Shown: in pieces, positions 15,050-22,864 of the stretch
How the letters are laid out: each line of letters opens with the position of its first letter
How positions within the stretch are numbered: position 1 is the stretch's first letter
Assembly: GCA_013286365.1 (NCBI GenBank)
Contig: JABDFY010000020.1
Coordinates: 1-39,117, forward strand
Source: Alphaproteobacteria bacterium
Lineage (GTDB): Bacteria > Pseudomonadota > Alphaproteobacteria > UBA9219
Length of the DNA stretch: 39,117 nt
Direction of reading: 5' to 3'
The notes under the pieces: model-generated
What the model was told of the DNA's origin: nothing
Databases searched by the model: none
Seen by the model: only the letters and a program-made list of their open reading frames with translations
Translations under genes and position numbers: made by a program

Positions 15050-17713
15050 TCAGAACCCAATCTTACGCTTCTCGATGAGGTCTTCTGGCAACCAGATGTC
15101 TTCTTCCCGAATGATCTTTGATTTCTCAACATCAATTTTAATCGCTTTAGACAAGCGTCCAGCTTGTTTCGCTACTGTGCGCTCAAAAACGGTTCTTATT
15201 CCGCGACCATTACCGAAATCCTTTAGGCCTTTATCGTCAAGTTGGTCAATAAATTGGCGGATTTTCGTTTCTGCGTTTGCGTCTAAGCAGTATGATTGTT
15301 TTAATAAAAAGCCGTTAAGAATCTGGATGAGTTCATCACATGAATAATTGGGAAATGCAATTGATCTTGTGAAACGTGATTTCAAGCCTGTATTAGATTC
15401 AAGAAAATTCTTCATTTCATCTTCATATCCAGCGGCAATGACAACGAAGCGATCTCGCCTGTCTTCCATCAGCTTAAGCAATGTATCAACAGCCTCAAAA
15501 CCAAAATCGCGCCCAGAATCGCTGCGCGTGAGAGCATAAGCTTCATCTATGAAGAGAACTCCGCCGTCAGCACGATTAACAGCTCCGAGCACAAGTGGCG
15601 CTGTTTGACCGATCCACTGTGCCACCAGATCACCACGACTTACTTCAACAACATGGCCGCTGGGTAAATAGCCAAGACCGGCCAAAATGCGACCTAATAG
15701 CCTGGCAACAGTTGTTTTGCCGGTGCCAGGATTGCCTGAGAAAACACTATGCAAAGACACAAAAGTTTCCGGCATTTTGGCAAGCCGGCGGGCTTTATTG
15801 AGCTGCAAAAGCCCGACCAATTGCTGGATTTGCTCTTTAACAGATTCAAGGCCCACAAGTTCATCCAGGGGCTGCAAGAGGAGATTAATATCTTCATTTC
15901 TCGATTTTTCAGCTGGTAATAACTCCTTTGTGATCAAAAGGCTTGATGCATCTTGGACGCGCTGAGCGGATATATTGGTTAGGCACTCTTGCAACAATCG
16001 TTCAATGAGGTAGGTATTTTGTTGCTTCATGCTTTCCACGGCCATGCGCTTTGTTATTATTCCATGTAAAGCATCTTTAACATCGGCTTCAACATTAAGA
16101 TTTGTTTTCTGGGATAATGACATGAATATTTGCGTCATGTCTTCAGCCGTATAATCCGAAAATTCGATTTTATATCTAAGTTGGCTAGCGAGACGTGCTT
16201 CGTAACCAGACCAACGTCGCATTGTTTCTCTGTTTCTGTCGTCAAATAAAACAACAAGAGTTTTTTCTTCCTGTATTAAGCGGGATAACCAGTCTGAAAA
16301 TATTTTTTCGGCTATCACTTCGTCGCTTCTCGCGGGCATCATTTCAGAATATATAATCAGGACTCCGCCGTACCAGTTCCGAGAAAATCTGTTAATTTCC
16401 TCAGCAATGTCTGATTGACGCCGTATAAATGCAAGATTTATGAAGTTGATTTCTGTTACTTCCGCTTTATCCAAAACATCCATTTGTACAAGTTTGCTAG
16501 CAAGGATGTTGACAAACATGCGGCGGCCTGTGCCGTCGTTACCGACAAGATGCAGATGCGGGAGGTAATTTTTTCCATTCTGCTTGACGTCTTGTCCAGA
16601 AAATTCCTCACAATATTTAACGATTTCCTTGTACCTGGCTTTGGGCTCGCTCCATGCGATAGCCTTTTCTATTTCTTCATCAGGGTGCCGAACCCGCTTT
16701 TTATAGTAACTTTCAATGAGCTCAGCGGCATCTGTGTAAGTTCCGGTTGCGGCGATACTCAAAAACTTGATGGCCTTACCTTCATTAACAGGAACTCCAA
16801 TTCCCCTAAGATAGCAAACACCCAAGAGCCTGTAGTACATCAATGTATAGAACGATTTTTTATCCCAAGTGCTTACGATTTTCTGATTAGTCAATCTGTC
16901 CAAATTATCGAATGCTTCATTCTCCAGAACACGCCGGTCATTACTTGGTGTTCGTGGATCAGGAATAAGACGGTCGATAAGTGCGCGTGCCAAATCAATC
17001 CTGGCGAAATGATAGCCTTGGTTGGCGTATTTTCTGAAGATGCGAACCGCCATGTTCGTGTCTCTTTCAACGCCTTCCCCCCAGTAATAGCGCGAAGCTA
17101 ATTCCTGATGCGCTAAAGCATGACCCTTATCACTTGCCGCTTTCAAATATTTTACGGCTTTTTCAAAGTTTAGATATTTTTTCAGAGCCTGATTACTATC
17201 GTAGAAACAAAAAAATCGACCCAAGGCATAGTTGGCATCACTACTACCTTTCTCGGCGGCTTCTTCAAGAATTTTCAAACCGTCTTTCGTATCTTTTGTA
17301 ACAAAATTAAAGGGGCCATTTGTAAACAATTTTGACTTGCCGAGTGCTGCCATTATTTCGGGGATTTTTTTTCTATAGCCTTCTTCCAGAACTTCAATGG
17401 CCTGACTTGAGTTAGGTTCAAGAGAAAGCTGAGGGATACCTTTAGCGTAATTTTCTGCTAGCCATAAAATCGCAGCGGGATAGCGTTCATTCGCCAACAT
17501 CAATGCTAGCGGCAAAAGTTCTCTATAGGCAGCGAGTAAAGCTTCCTGTGAATTCGGTTCATCTTCTGGTTTTGAAGGAGGAGAAGATTTTATATCTGAA
17601 AGAAGTTTTTCGTACTTCTCAATCATCTCGGTAAGAGAGGGCTTTGGCGATTCTGTATCAAAAGCCTTTGTATTCTCGCCGACAATTGACTGTACTGGGA
17701 TTTCATTAGCCAT
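15050..17713 (-). CDS. Sel1-repeat protein with tandem AAA+ domains (EccA/CbbX-like)
   Basis: A large protein (887 residues from ATG 17713; upstream ATG 17749 and TTG 17767 are in frame). Numbering from 17713: residues ~60-340 are Sel1/TPR-like helical repeats ([54 protein letters not shown]). Residues ~385-530 form a degenerate AAA domain whose P-loop reads GNDGTGRR (391-398), without the Lys-Thr. Residues ~606-860 are a complete CbbX/SpoVK-type AAA+: Walker A GNPGTGKT (660-667), Walker B VLFIDEAY (719-726), sensor 1 [11 protein letters not shown] and an arginine finger region [11 protein letters not shown] plus CbbX-like AAA recalls EccA of type VII secretion, but no other T7SS gene is nearby. 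Probable role: ATP-driven remodelling of a bound partner protein. Confidence 0.85.
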   Translation of the reverse strand: MANEIPVQSIVGENTKAFDTESPKPSLTEMIEKYEKLLSDIKSSPPSKPEDEPNSQEALLAAYRELLPLALMLANERYPAAILWLAENYAKGIPQLSLEPNSSQAIEVLEEGYRKKIPEIMAALGKSKLFTNGPFNFVTKDTKDGLKILEEAAEKGSSDANYALGRFFCFYDSNQALKKYLNFEKAVKYLKAASDKGHALAHQELASRYYWGEGVERDTNMAVRIFRKYANQGYHFARIDLARALIDRLIPDPRTPSNDRRVLENEAFDNLDRLTNQKIVSTWDKKSFYTLMYYRLLGVCYLRGIGVPVNEGKAIKFLSIAATGTYTDAAELIESYYKKRVRHPDEEIEKAIAWSEPKARYKEIVKYCEEFSGQDVKQNGKNYLPHLHLVGNDGTGRRMFVNILASKLVQMDVLDKAEVTEINFINLAFIRRQSDIAEEINRFSRNWYGGVLIIYSEMMPARSDEVIAEKIFSDWLSRLIQEEKTLVVLFDDRNRETMRRWSGYEARLASQLRYKIEFSDYTAEDMTQIFMSLSQKTNLNVEADVKDALHGIITKRMAVESMKQQNTYLIERLLQECLTNISAQRVQDASSLLITKELLPAEKSRNEDINLLLQPLDELVGLESVKEQIQQLVGLLQLNKARRLAKMPETFVSLHSVFSGNPGTGKTTVARLLGRILAGLGYLPSGHVVEVSRGDLVAQWIGQTAPLVLGAVNRADGGVLFIDEAYALTRSDSGRDFGFEAVDTLLKLMEDRRDRFVVIAAGYEDEMKNFLESNTGLKSRFTRSIAFPNYSCDELIQILNGFLLKQSYCLDANAETKIRQFIDQLDDKGLKDFGNGRGIRTVFERTVAKQAGRLSKAIKIDVEKSKIIREEDIWLPEDLIEKRKIGF

Positions 17714-17880
17714 AACAATTGTCTTACCAAATGTTGGGCGCCTTCCCATAGAAAAATCTTTGCCCAATGCCTTGGGGTGTTGCAGGCCTAGGCGATTACC
17801 CAGGATTTATTGATTAACAGCAATTTTTCTTAGTTAATGTTATTGAATTTCGTTGCGTCTTTGAGATATGCACTTATTAG

Positions 17881-17918
17881 TTGCTTGCTCAACCAAGCAA
17901 TTTTTTGTTATTGAGCAA
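17881..17918 (+). promoter_or_regulatory. Candidate transcription attenuator (terminator/antiterminator)
   Basis: TTGCTTG (17881-17887) and CAAGCAA (17894-17900) form a perfect 7-bp stem with a 6-nt loop followed by T6 (17901-17906), a Rho-independent terminator on the plus strand. No plus-strand gene lies just upstream. TTGCTCAA (17885-17892) is perfectly complementary to TTGAGCAA (17911-17918), so an 8-bp alternative stem would disrupt the terminator. The small gene at 17944 follows. Function is inferred. Confidence 0.5.
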
Positions 17919-17943
17919 AGTCTATATTGAAGGAAATATAATT

Positions 17944-18129
17944 ATGTCTCTTGGATTTCGAAAGACAGCTACGGCTATTGGTCGCTGTATCAACAGAAGA
18001 CGCGATACGATATTTTTTTACTCCTCCTTAGCGTTGGGATTAGTGGCAGCTGAAATATGCTCGGATCCTGGTCAGTTTGGGTTCCGTATGGCAGCGCTTG
18101 CCGCTTTTATCTGTGATGCACGTACGTGA
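17944..18129 (+). CDS. Small hypothetical protein (61 aa), possible membrane segment
   Basis: I do not recognise it. The protein has a basic N-terminal third (FRKTATAIGRCINRRRDT), then a moderately hydrophobic stretch (IFFYSSLALGLVAAEI) that could be one membrane helix, and two Cys in the C-terminal part. AAGGA at 17930-17934 supports the ATG at 17944, though the spacing is slightly long. It lies behind the candidate attenuator and divergent from the Sel1-AAA gene, so it could be a small regulator or partner of that locus. Coding status is uncertain. Confidence 0.4.
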   Translation: MSLGFRKTATAIGRCINRRRDTIFFYSSLALGLVAAEICSDPGQFGFRMAALAAFICDART

Positions 18130-18293
18130 TACATTTATTTGGTGCTTTCTATAGGCTAGGCAGCAATATTGGCATTGTTTAAAGCCTCAAGCGCGCGCTT
18201 TAAGCTAAGCGGTTTTGTGAGAATAAAATAATGTAATATAAAATAACTAAGTTATTTTTGTAGAAATTGAATTCTAATCATTAGAGATTAAAA

Positions 18294-18896
18294 ATGAGTT
18301 TTGCAGATTACGCATTTTTTGATGTTACAGAATATTTAGATCAAAATCCGTCCCATCATTTTGGAACGGTAGCATATATTACGAGAAGAGAAGATATTGA
18401 ATTTCGTCAACAGAAAACATTCAAACCTCGGCCGCGATTTAAGGATACTGCTATTGATAGCCTTTCAGCATTCGAAATAGCTGAATTTGATCCTTTGTTA
18501 TTAGAATCCGTGATCGAAGGAAAAGTTAGAAATGGAACTATACTTTCCGCAAATGTTCTTCTGCCCGCCCTCTATTGTACCATCGCTGAACAAATGTGCA
18601 TGAGAGGCCGTGCCGTTAATCTTATGATTAGAGACCCTTTAAGTGGCGCGATTGCCAAAATAGAGTTAAAAGCAGATCAATTTCCTACTTCTGGTGTTGT
18701 TCAAACAGATGCAAAACCTGATCGTCCAAGATCACATAGGGAGAAAAGGCCATCCAACAGTAAGGCAGGTGAAGTTTCGGTGCCGGACGCGATACTAAGG
18801 AGCGCTCACGCATTCTATAAACCGCTTTTCAAGAGAGTTCATAACCCAGATCGGTTGTGCATTTATGTTTTTTTCCGCCCACTTGCTCTTCATTAA
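18294..18896 (+). CDS. Hypothetical protein (200 aa)
   Basis: No family recognised. The N-terminal ~140 residues look globular (MSFADYAFFDVTEYLDQNP; FEIAEFDPLLLESVIEGKV; MCMRGRAVNLMIRDPLSG). Residues ~140-160 are a Pro/Arg/Lys/Ser-rich linker (DAKPDRPRSHREKRPSNS), and the last ~35 residues are a more hydrophobic tail ending FFRPLALH. There is no signal peptide. It sits 66 nt before the putative metallopeptidase gene on the same strand, so the two are probably co-expressed; the linker and tail are compatible with a targeting or chaperone role, but that is only a guess. Confidence 0.6.
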   Translation: MSFADYAFFDVTEYLDQNPSHHFGTVAYITRREDIEFRQQKTFKPRPRFKDTAIDSLSAFEIAEFDPLLLESVIEGKVRNGTILSANVLLPALYCTIAEQMCMRGRAVNLMIRDPLSGAIAKIELKADQFPTSGVVQTDAKPDRPRSHREKRPSNSKAGEVSVPDAILRSAHAFYKPLFKRVHNPDRLCIYVFFRPLALH

Positions 18897-18962
18897 ATTT
18901 CTAATATTTAGAGTGGGCAAAGGAAACTATTTTAACCATAATTCTTGTGATATTCGATAACT

Positions 18963-20288
18963 ATGAGTGAATTGCTATTTAAGCCATATTCCGCAGCTGA
19001 AATTGAAGGAGCGGTAAAAGCAGCTCTCGAGAATATTCAGCAGGCCGAACTTAATGCTCTAGCTAATATCCGAGCTAGAGAAGCCGCGCTCAGAGCTTTC
19101 CAGACTTATGGACTTCGTGACTCGACGGGCCGGCCATTACCGCCCGCAGAGCCCGTTGCCGATGCTAATGCATTTGAAGAGGCCCTAAGAGGTTTTGAGC
19201 TCCTCTCGGCTCCACGGCCGGCGATTAGTGAGGCAAATGCTGGCGTATTTAATGCAGGCACAGCCATTTTGCGTAATCTGGCAGCACGACAGAATTCGTC
19301 TGGAATACTTTTAAATATTGCCGAAATTTCGGCAATTGAACATGCTCAATTTGGTGACTTTGCACACGCTTCTTCTGCAAGCGAACAAAAGATGCGAGGC
19401 CAAATCAATTTGTGTACTGAGCACGCATTTTCCCCAGAGATGTTACAGCATGCCGCTGCACAATATAAAGCAATTTTCGATCCTAAAAGGATGGATAACA
19501 TAGAAGCCATCATGAGGTTGGACGGCACTGCCAGTTGGCTCTTGGATCTAATGAAACGACACGCGTTGCCGACAGTATTATTCGAATACTCCCTTTCTTC
19601 CGGCACGGCGGAACCTCTCAATGCGGCCGCTTTGGGCCGCTATGTAATGAGTGTGGATCAGGGGAATGTCTTAGAATATATGATGCTTTATGTTAATTAT
19701 GGCCAGGATCCTGACATCGCATCTTCCTATGCACATGAGGGCCGACATTTTTGGCAAAACACAATTGTTCCACCACAAGCTCATGTAGTTTTACCCCCAA
19801 TCGAGAGCGTCATTTTATTCATGATCAACGAGGCAGATGCTCACGCCATACAAAGTAAGGTTAATAGGACATTTAGTAATAGATTTGGTCCTGGAAAGCG
19901 CATACAGCGACACGCAGAAGAGTTTCTACGCGTTTTTGCAAATTTAGAGCACGAAGATCTCAGTCTTCCATCCAAAATCAAAAAGGCTACCCAAGCGGTT
20001 TTCCTTTCTTTCCTTGAACGTGAGTTTTCGCGCCCGTTTTACCTACATAAATATATTGATCTAACAAATTCAACGAACGCCAATCCTGGGGTATGGGCGA
20101 GAACTGTTCCTGAATCTATGTTTTTAACAGATAATTTCTTGGCAAGGATTACTACGGTTGGCAGTGCGGTATATCTGGATGCAGAAGGAATGGAACGAAC
20201 GCGGCGGTTATTTATAGAAAGGCTACCAGGAGTAATTTCTCAATATAATGCTCGCAGCGCTGCTGGCCCCGCAGTCGACCCCCGATAA
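18963..20288 (+). CDS. Putative HExxH zinc metallopeptidase (441 aa)
   Basis: The N-terminal ~70 residues are Ala/Glu-rich and likely helical. The centre holds H-E-G-R-H (258-262) in the context YAHEGRHFWQ, matching the HExxH zinc site, and Glu290 in FMINEADAHA, 28 residues later, is a plausible third ligand. This HExxHxxQ...NEADA pattern resembles uncharacterised putative metallopeptidase domains (DUF6782-like) found in accessory and effector-like proteins. No signal peptide or membrane segment is visible. It is followed by a strong terminator. Likely co-transcribed with the upstream 200-aa gene. Substrate is unknown; a toxin or secreted effector role is an inference. Confidence 0.6.
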   Translation: MSELLFKPYSAAEIEGAVKAALENIQQAELNALANIRAREAALRAFQTYGLRDSTGRPLPPAEPVADANAFEEALRGFELLSAPRPAISEANAGVFNAGTAILRNLAARQNSSGILLNIAEISAIEHAQFGDFAHASSASEQKMRGQINLCTEHAFSPEMLQHAAAQYKAIFDPKRMDNIEAIMRLDGTASWLLDLMKRHALPTVLFEYSLSSGTAEPLNAAALGRYVMSVDQGNVLEYMMLYVNYGQDPDIASSYAHEGRHFWQNTIVPPQAHVVLPPIESVILFMINEADAHAIQSKVNRTFSNRFGPGKRIQRHAEEFLRVFANLEHEDLSLPSKIKKATQAVFLSFLEREFSRPFYLHKYIDLTNSTNANPGVWARTVPESMFLTDNFLARITTVGSAVYLDAEGMERTRRLFIERLPGVISQYNARSAAGPAVDPR

Positions 20289-20352
20289 CAAAACTTTTTA
20301 GGATGTAAAATCCCCGATTAGCTCGCAGCTCATCGTGCAATGGATTACCAAT

Positions 20353-20386
20353 AAAAACCCCGTTCCTTTGGAATGGGGTTTTTGTT
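20353..20386 (+). terminator. Rho-independent terminator after the metallopeptidase gene
   Basis: AAAAACCCC-G-TTC (20353-20364) pairs with GAA-T-GGGGTTTTT (20371-20383) around a 6-nt loop, giving a GC-core hairpin running into T-rich sequence. It separates the peptidase gene from the excisionase/integrase pair. Confidence 0.85.
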
Positions 20387-20418
20387 TTCTACCCCCACAA
20401 AAAACTTAGGAGGAAGTC

Positions 20419-20613
20419 ATGGAAAAAGCCGTCTACCGCATTTCTGAATTTTGCCTGCTCTACGCCATCTCGCGTACATCCCTCTATCGTGAAATTCGCT
20501 CTACCCGTCTTCGTGTCATTAAACGAGGCCGCAGAGTGCTCATTAGCCGTACCGAGGCTGAGCGCTGGTTCATAGCTCTGTGTCAGAAGAATGAGCCTCA
20601 GCCGTCGGTTTGA
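20419..20613 (+). CDS. Excisionase-like / MerR-type HTH DNA-binding protein
   Basis: A 64-residue protein with a winged-helix pattern of the AlpA/Xis and helix_turn_helix_17 type: YRISEFCLLYAISRTSLYREI forms the two HTH helices, RLRVIKRGRRVLIS the wing, and EAERWFIAL the final helix. Such proteins bind att-site DNA and steer the integrase towards excision or control its promoter. The start is clear: AGGAGGA 6 nt before the ATG. It is the first gene of a pair with the integrase 65 nt downstream. Confidence 0.85.
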   Translation: MEKAVYRISEFCLLYAISRTSLYREIRSTRLRVIKRGRRVLISRTEAERWFIALCQKNEPQPSV

Positions 20614-20678
20614 GCGGTCTCTCACGACATTCCTGCACTTAAAGCCATCTCTAGGACTACTTTCTAAAGGAGGGATTC

Positions 20679-21863
20679 ATGCGCCCTACGGGAAGTATTC
20701 GCGAACGCTCAGATGGCAGCTTTGAAATCCGCTATGATCTTGGCACGGATCCACTAACAGGAAAAAGAAAGAGGATATATAAAACAGTTCTGGGAACTTA
20801 TACGGATGCTAAGAAAGAGCTGCGCCGACTACTGAGCGCAATTGATACTGGGGAATATGTCGAACCAACTAAAATCAAAGTTAGTGAATTTCTTACACAG
20901 TGGCTCGAAACAGTTCGTTCACAAGTAAGTATAAAAACTCACGAACGATATGAGCAGGTTGTTAAGTTCTTTCTTATCCCTACTTTTGGTCACTTTTATC
21001 TAACAAAGATTAACCCCTCAGCTATTCAACACTCCTATAACAAATGGGAAACGTCAGGCCGCTGTGACGGCAGGGCAGGGGGCTTGGCGCCACGCAGTCG
21101 CTTGCATATTCACCGCATTTTAAGCTCGGCCCTTAAACATGCAGTACAATTGCAGTTAATTGCCCGCAACCCTGCTGAGGCTGTTAAGCCGCCTAAGGCC
21201 AAGAAAACAACCATTACCACGCTTACAGTCGAGCAATCAGGGGTTCTGCTTAATGCAATTCGTGGCAAACCGGTTTATTGGCCCGTACTAATAGCTTTAA
21301 CGACAGGTATGCGCCGCGGCGAAATTCTCGCCTTACGATGGAAGAATGTAGATTTTGAAAATAAGACCGTACGCGTCGTCGAAAGTCTTGAGCAATCTAA
21401 GAAGGGCATACGATTTAAAGCTCCAAAAACAGAAAGAACCAGGGCAATTATTCTGCCTGACTATGCGGTTGAAGAATTAAAGACGCTAAAAGAGAAACAG
21501 GCCGAAGAGCTGGCAGAACTCAGCATCACTCAAACTCAAGAAACACTCGTTTGTTGTCGTTATGATGGAGAACTGTTATGGCCCACCTCGGTTACGCACG
21601 AATTTATTAAAGCCATCAGAAAATTATCAGACCTGCCGAGGATTAGATTTCATGACTTACGGCATAGTCATGCCACGCAATTATTAGCGGCTGGCATCCA
21701 TCCTAAAATCGCACAAGAACGTCTAGGTCATAGTACAATTACCACGACATTGGACCTCTATTCACATGTTACAGATACTATGCAAAATGATGCAGCATCG
21801 AAGCTTGACGCTGTTCTGCGAGCAGCGATAAAGCCGAAATCAGGTGGGCCACAATTTGGATAG
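20679..21863 (+). CDS. int: Tyrosine-family integrase
   Basis: Site-specific recombinase of 394 residues. The N-terminal AP2-like arm-binding domain is present (GSIRERSDGSFEIRYDLG), then a SAM-like core-binding domain (EFLTQWLETVRSQVSIKTHERYEQ), then the catalytic domain. Catalytic residues visible: Arg in TGMRRGEILALRWKNVD, His-x-x-Arg in FHDLRHSHATQLL, His in LGHSTITTTLDLYSHV, with the nucleophilic Tyr in TLDLYSH. It appears intact and full length. AAAGGAGG before the ATG is a strong ribosome-binding site. The tRNA-Val 3' fragment begins 47 nt after its stop, the usual int-att arrangement of genomic islands and prophages. Confidence 0.96.
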   Translation: MRPTGSIRERSDGSFEIRYDLGTDPLTGKRKRIYKTVLGTYTDAKKELRRLLSAIDTGEYVEPTKIKVSEFLTQWLETVRSQVSIKTHERYEQVVKFFLIPTFGHFYLTKINPSAIQHSYNKWETSGRCDGRAGGLAPRSRLHIHRILSSALKHAVQLQLIARNPAEAVKPPKAKKTTITTLTVEQSGVLLNAIRGKPVYWPVLIALTTGMRRGEILALRWKNVDFENKTVRVVESLEQSKKGIRFKAPKTERTRAIILPDYAVEELKTLKEKQAEELAELSITQTQETLVCCRYDGELLWPTSVTHEFIKAIRKLSDLPRIRFHDLRHSHATQLLAAGIHPKIAQERLGHSTITTTLDLYSHVTDTMQNDAASKLDAVLRAAIKPKSGGPQFG

Positions 21864-21910
21864 TGGTTTAATTGAACGGCGATTTTTTAATTGCCTGTTG
21901 ACGTAGCACG

Positions 21911-21955
21911 TTCACACGGTAGGGGTCACAGGTTCAATCCCTGTCGTACCCACCA
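21911..21955 (+). repeat. tRNA-Val(CAC) 3' fragment: probable attachment-site (att) scar
   Basis: The sequence begins at an anticodon loop TTCACAC (anticodon CAC), continues with the 3' anticodon strand GGTAG, a variable loop, a T-arm (ACAGG-TTCAATC-CCTGT), the 3' acceptor strand CGTACCC and ends in A-CCA. The 5' half (acceptor GGGTACG, D-arm) is absent, so it is not a functional tRNA. Such 3' fragments mark the far end of an element integrated by a tyrosine recombinase into a tRNA gene. The intact partner tRNA is not in this window. Confidence 0.8.
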
Positions 21956-22093
21956 ACTTTTTCACAAAGACTTAAGTAATACCAAATTTTTCCCAACCAG
22001 AGCTTGTGCGTGTCTCCGTGCGTGTTAAAAAGTTAATTTGGTCGGATACATGCTCATAAAATAAGTTTCGGGACTGACAGTCATAAATTTTTT

Positions 22094-22864
22094 TTAAAGA
22101 TTTTTACTTTCGGTCAAGTTTTGGGCAGCAATTTCTTTGCCCAAATTTTCTGCCTTTAATCTTGCAAAACCTGTTGGGTTGAGTTCGCAATGATAAGCGT
22201 AATGACGCATCTTTCTTTCGCTTTCCAATTTTTCTTTTTCGGCAGATGATGGTTTGCGATATCCCATCAGCTTTGTCCATGCGGTAGCGATTTTGTACAA
22301 CGCGTAAATTAGTACCAACAGCCCCAGCCAATCCGGCCCAAGGTATTGAACGATTGCCCAACTCGCTGGTAGCACCGCAATCCAAAGCGTTAGAATTAAC
22401 TTCAGTCCAAGATTTATCCGGCGTCGTTCTTTTATATAATTGTCAGCTTCGATCTTTATTTGATTTTGCGTTTTATAAGGTATGTTCGTGTATATTGTTT
22501 CCCAATTTTGGTTCGCTGGATTTGCTTTTATAAAATTCGATAATTCTTCGATATTCCATGAAGTGACTACCTTCTGAGAGTTCGGCGCAACCCAACCAAC
22601 TAAATGACCACCTGTTTCGGGCCGCAAAACATTTTCTTCAATATCGAATGCTGTAACCATAACCAGAACAGGATAGCGTGCAAGCCAACCGTTCAATTCA
22701 GTATGCATCAATTCAGCGATTTGTTTTAGTTCCGGCGCATCAATAAAAACGAGGCTCAACGTTGCGAAGTTATTGCCGGGCATGGGCGGTTGGTACTCGA
22801 CGAAGTATCCTTGTCGGCTCTCTTGTGCCTTTTGAAAAATAGATTGGTGCAAAGTTTTTTCCAC
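22094..22864 (-). CDS. Membrane protein of the kinase-KAP operon (256 aa)
   Basis: No family recognised. Residues 1-150 are a soluble domain (GYFVEYQPPMPGNNF; SLVFIDAPELKQIAELM; PETGGHLVGWVAP). Two hydrophobic segments follow at ~152-174 (GLKLILTLWIAVLPASW) and ~179-195 (WLGLLVLIYALYKI), then a charged C-terminal tail. Both ends should face the same side. The start is GTG 22864, directly after the TAG of the KAP NTPase gene with no spacer, which implies translational coupling and joint function. It is the last gene of the four-gene operon and could anchor the complex or act as the membrane effector; this is inference. Confidence 0.75.
   Translation of the reverse strand: MEKTLHQSIFQKAQESRQGYFVEYQPPMPGNNFATLSLVFIDAPELKQIAELMHTELNGWLARYPVLVMVTAFDIEENVLRPETGGHLVGWVAPNSQKVVTSWNIEELSNFIKANPANQNWETIYTNIPYKTQNQIKIEADNYIKERRRINLGLKLILTLWIAVLPASWAIVQYLGPDWLGLLVLIYALYKIATAWTKLMGYRKPSSAEKEKLESERKMRHYAYHCELNPTGFARLKAENLGKEIAAQNLTESKNL

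Noticed and set aside
16415..17101. 228-codon plus-strand frame
   Set aside because: It is fully antisense to the Sel1-AAA gene, whose repeats and AAA motifs read clearly on the other strand; the plus-strand translation shows no domain.
15050..17713. Type VII secretion locus
   Set aside because: Only the EccA-like architecture is present; no EccB/C/D/E, mycosin or WXG100 genes are in the window.
21890..21955. Intact tRNA-Val gene
   Set aside because: The 5' acceptor strand and D-arm are absent and the bases before the anticodon loop do not pair with GGTAG, so only a 3' fragment is present.
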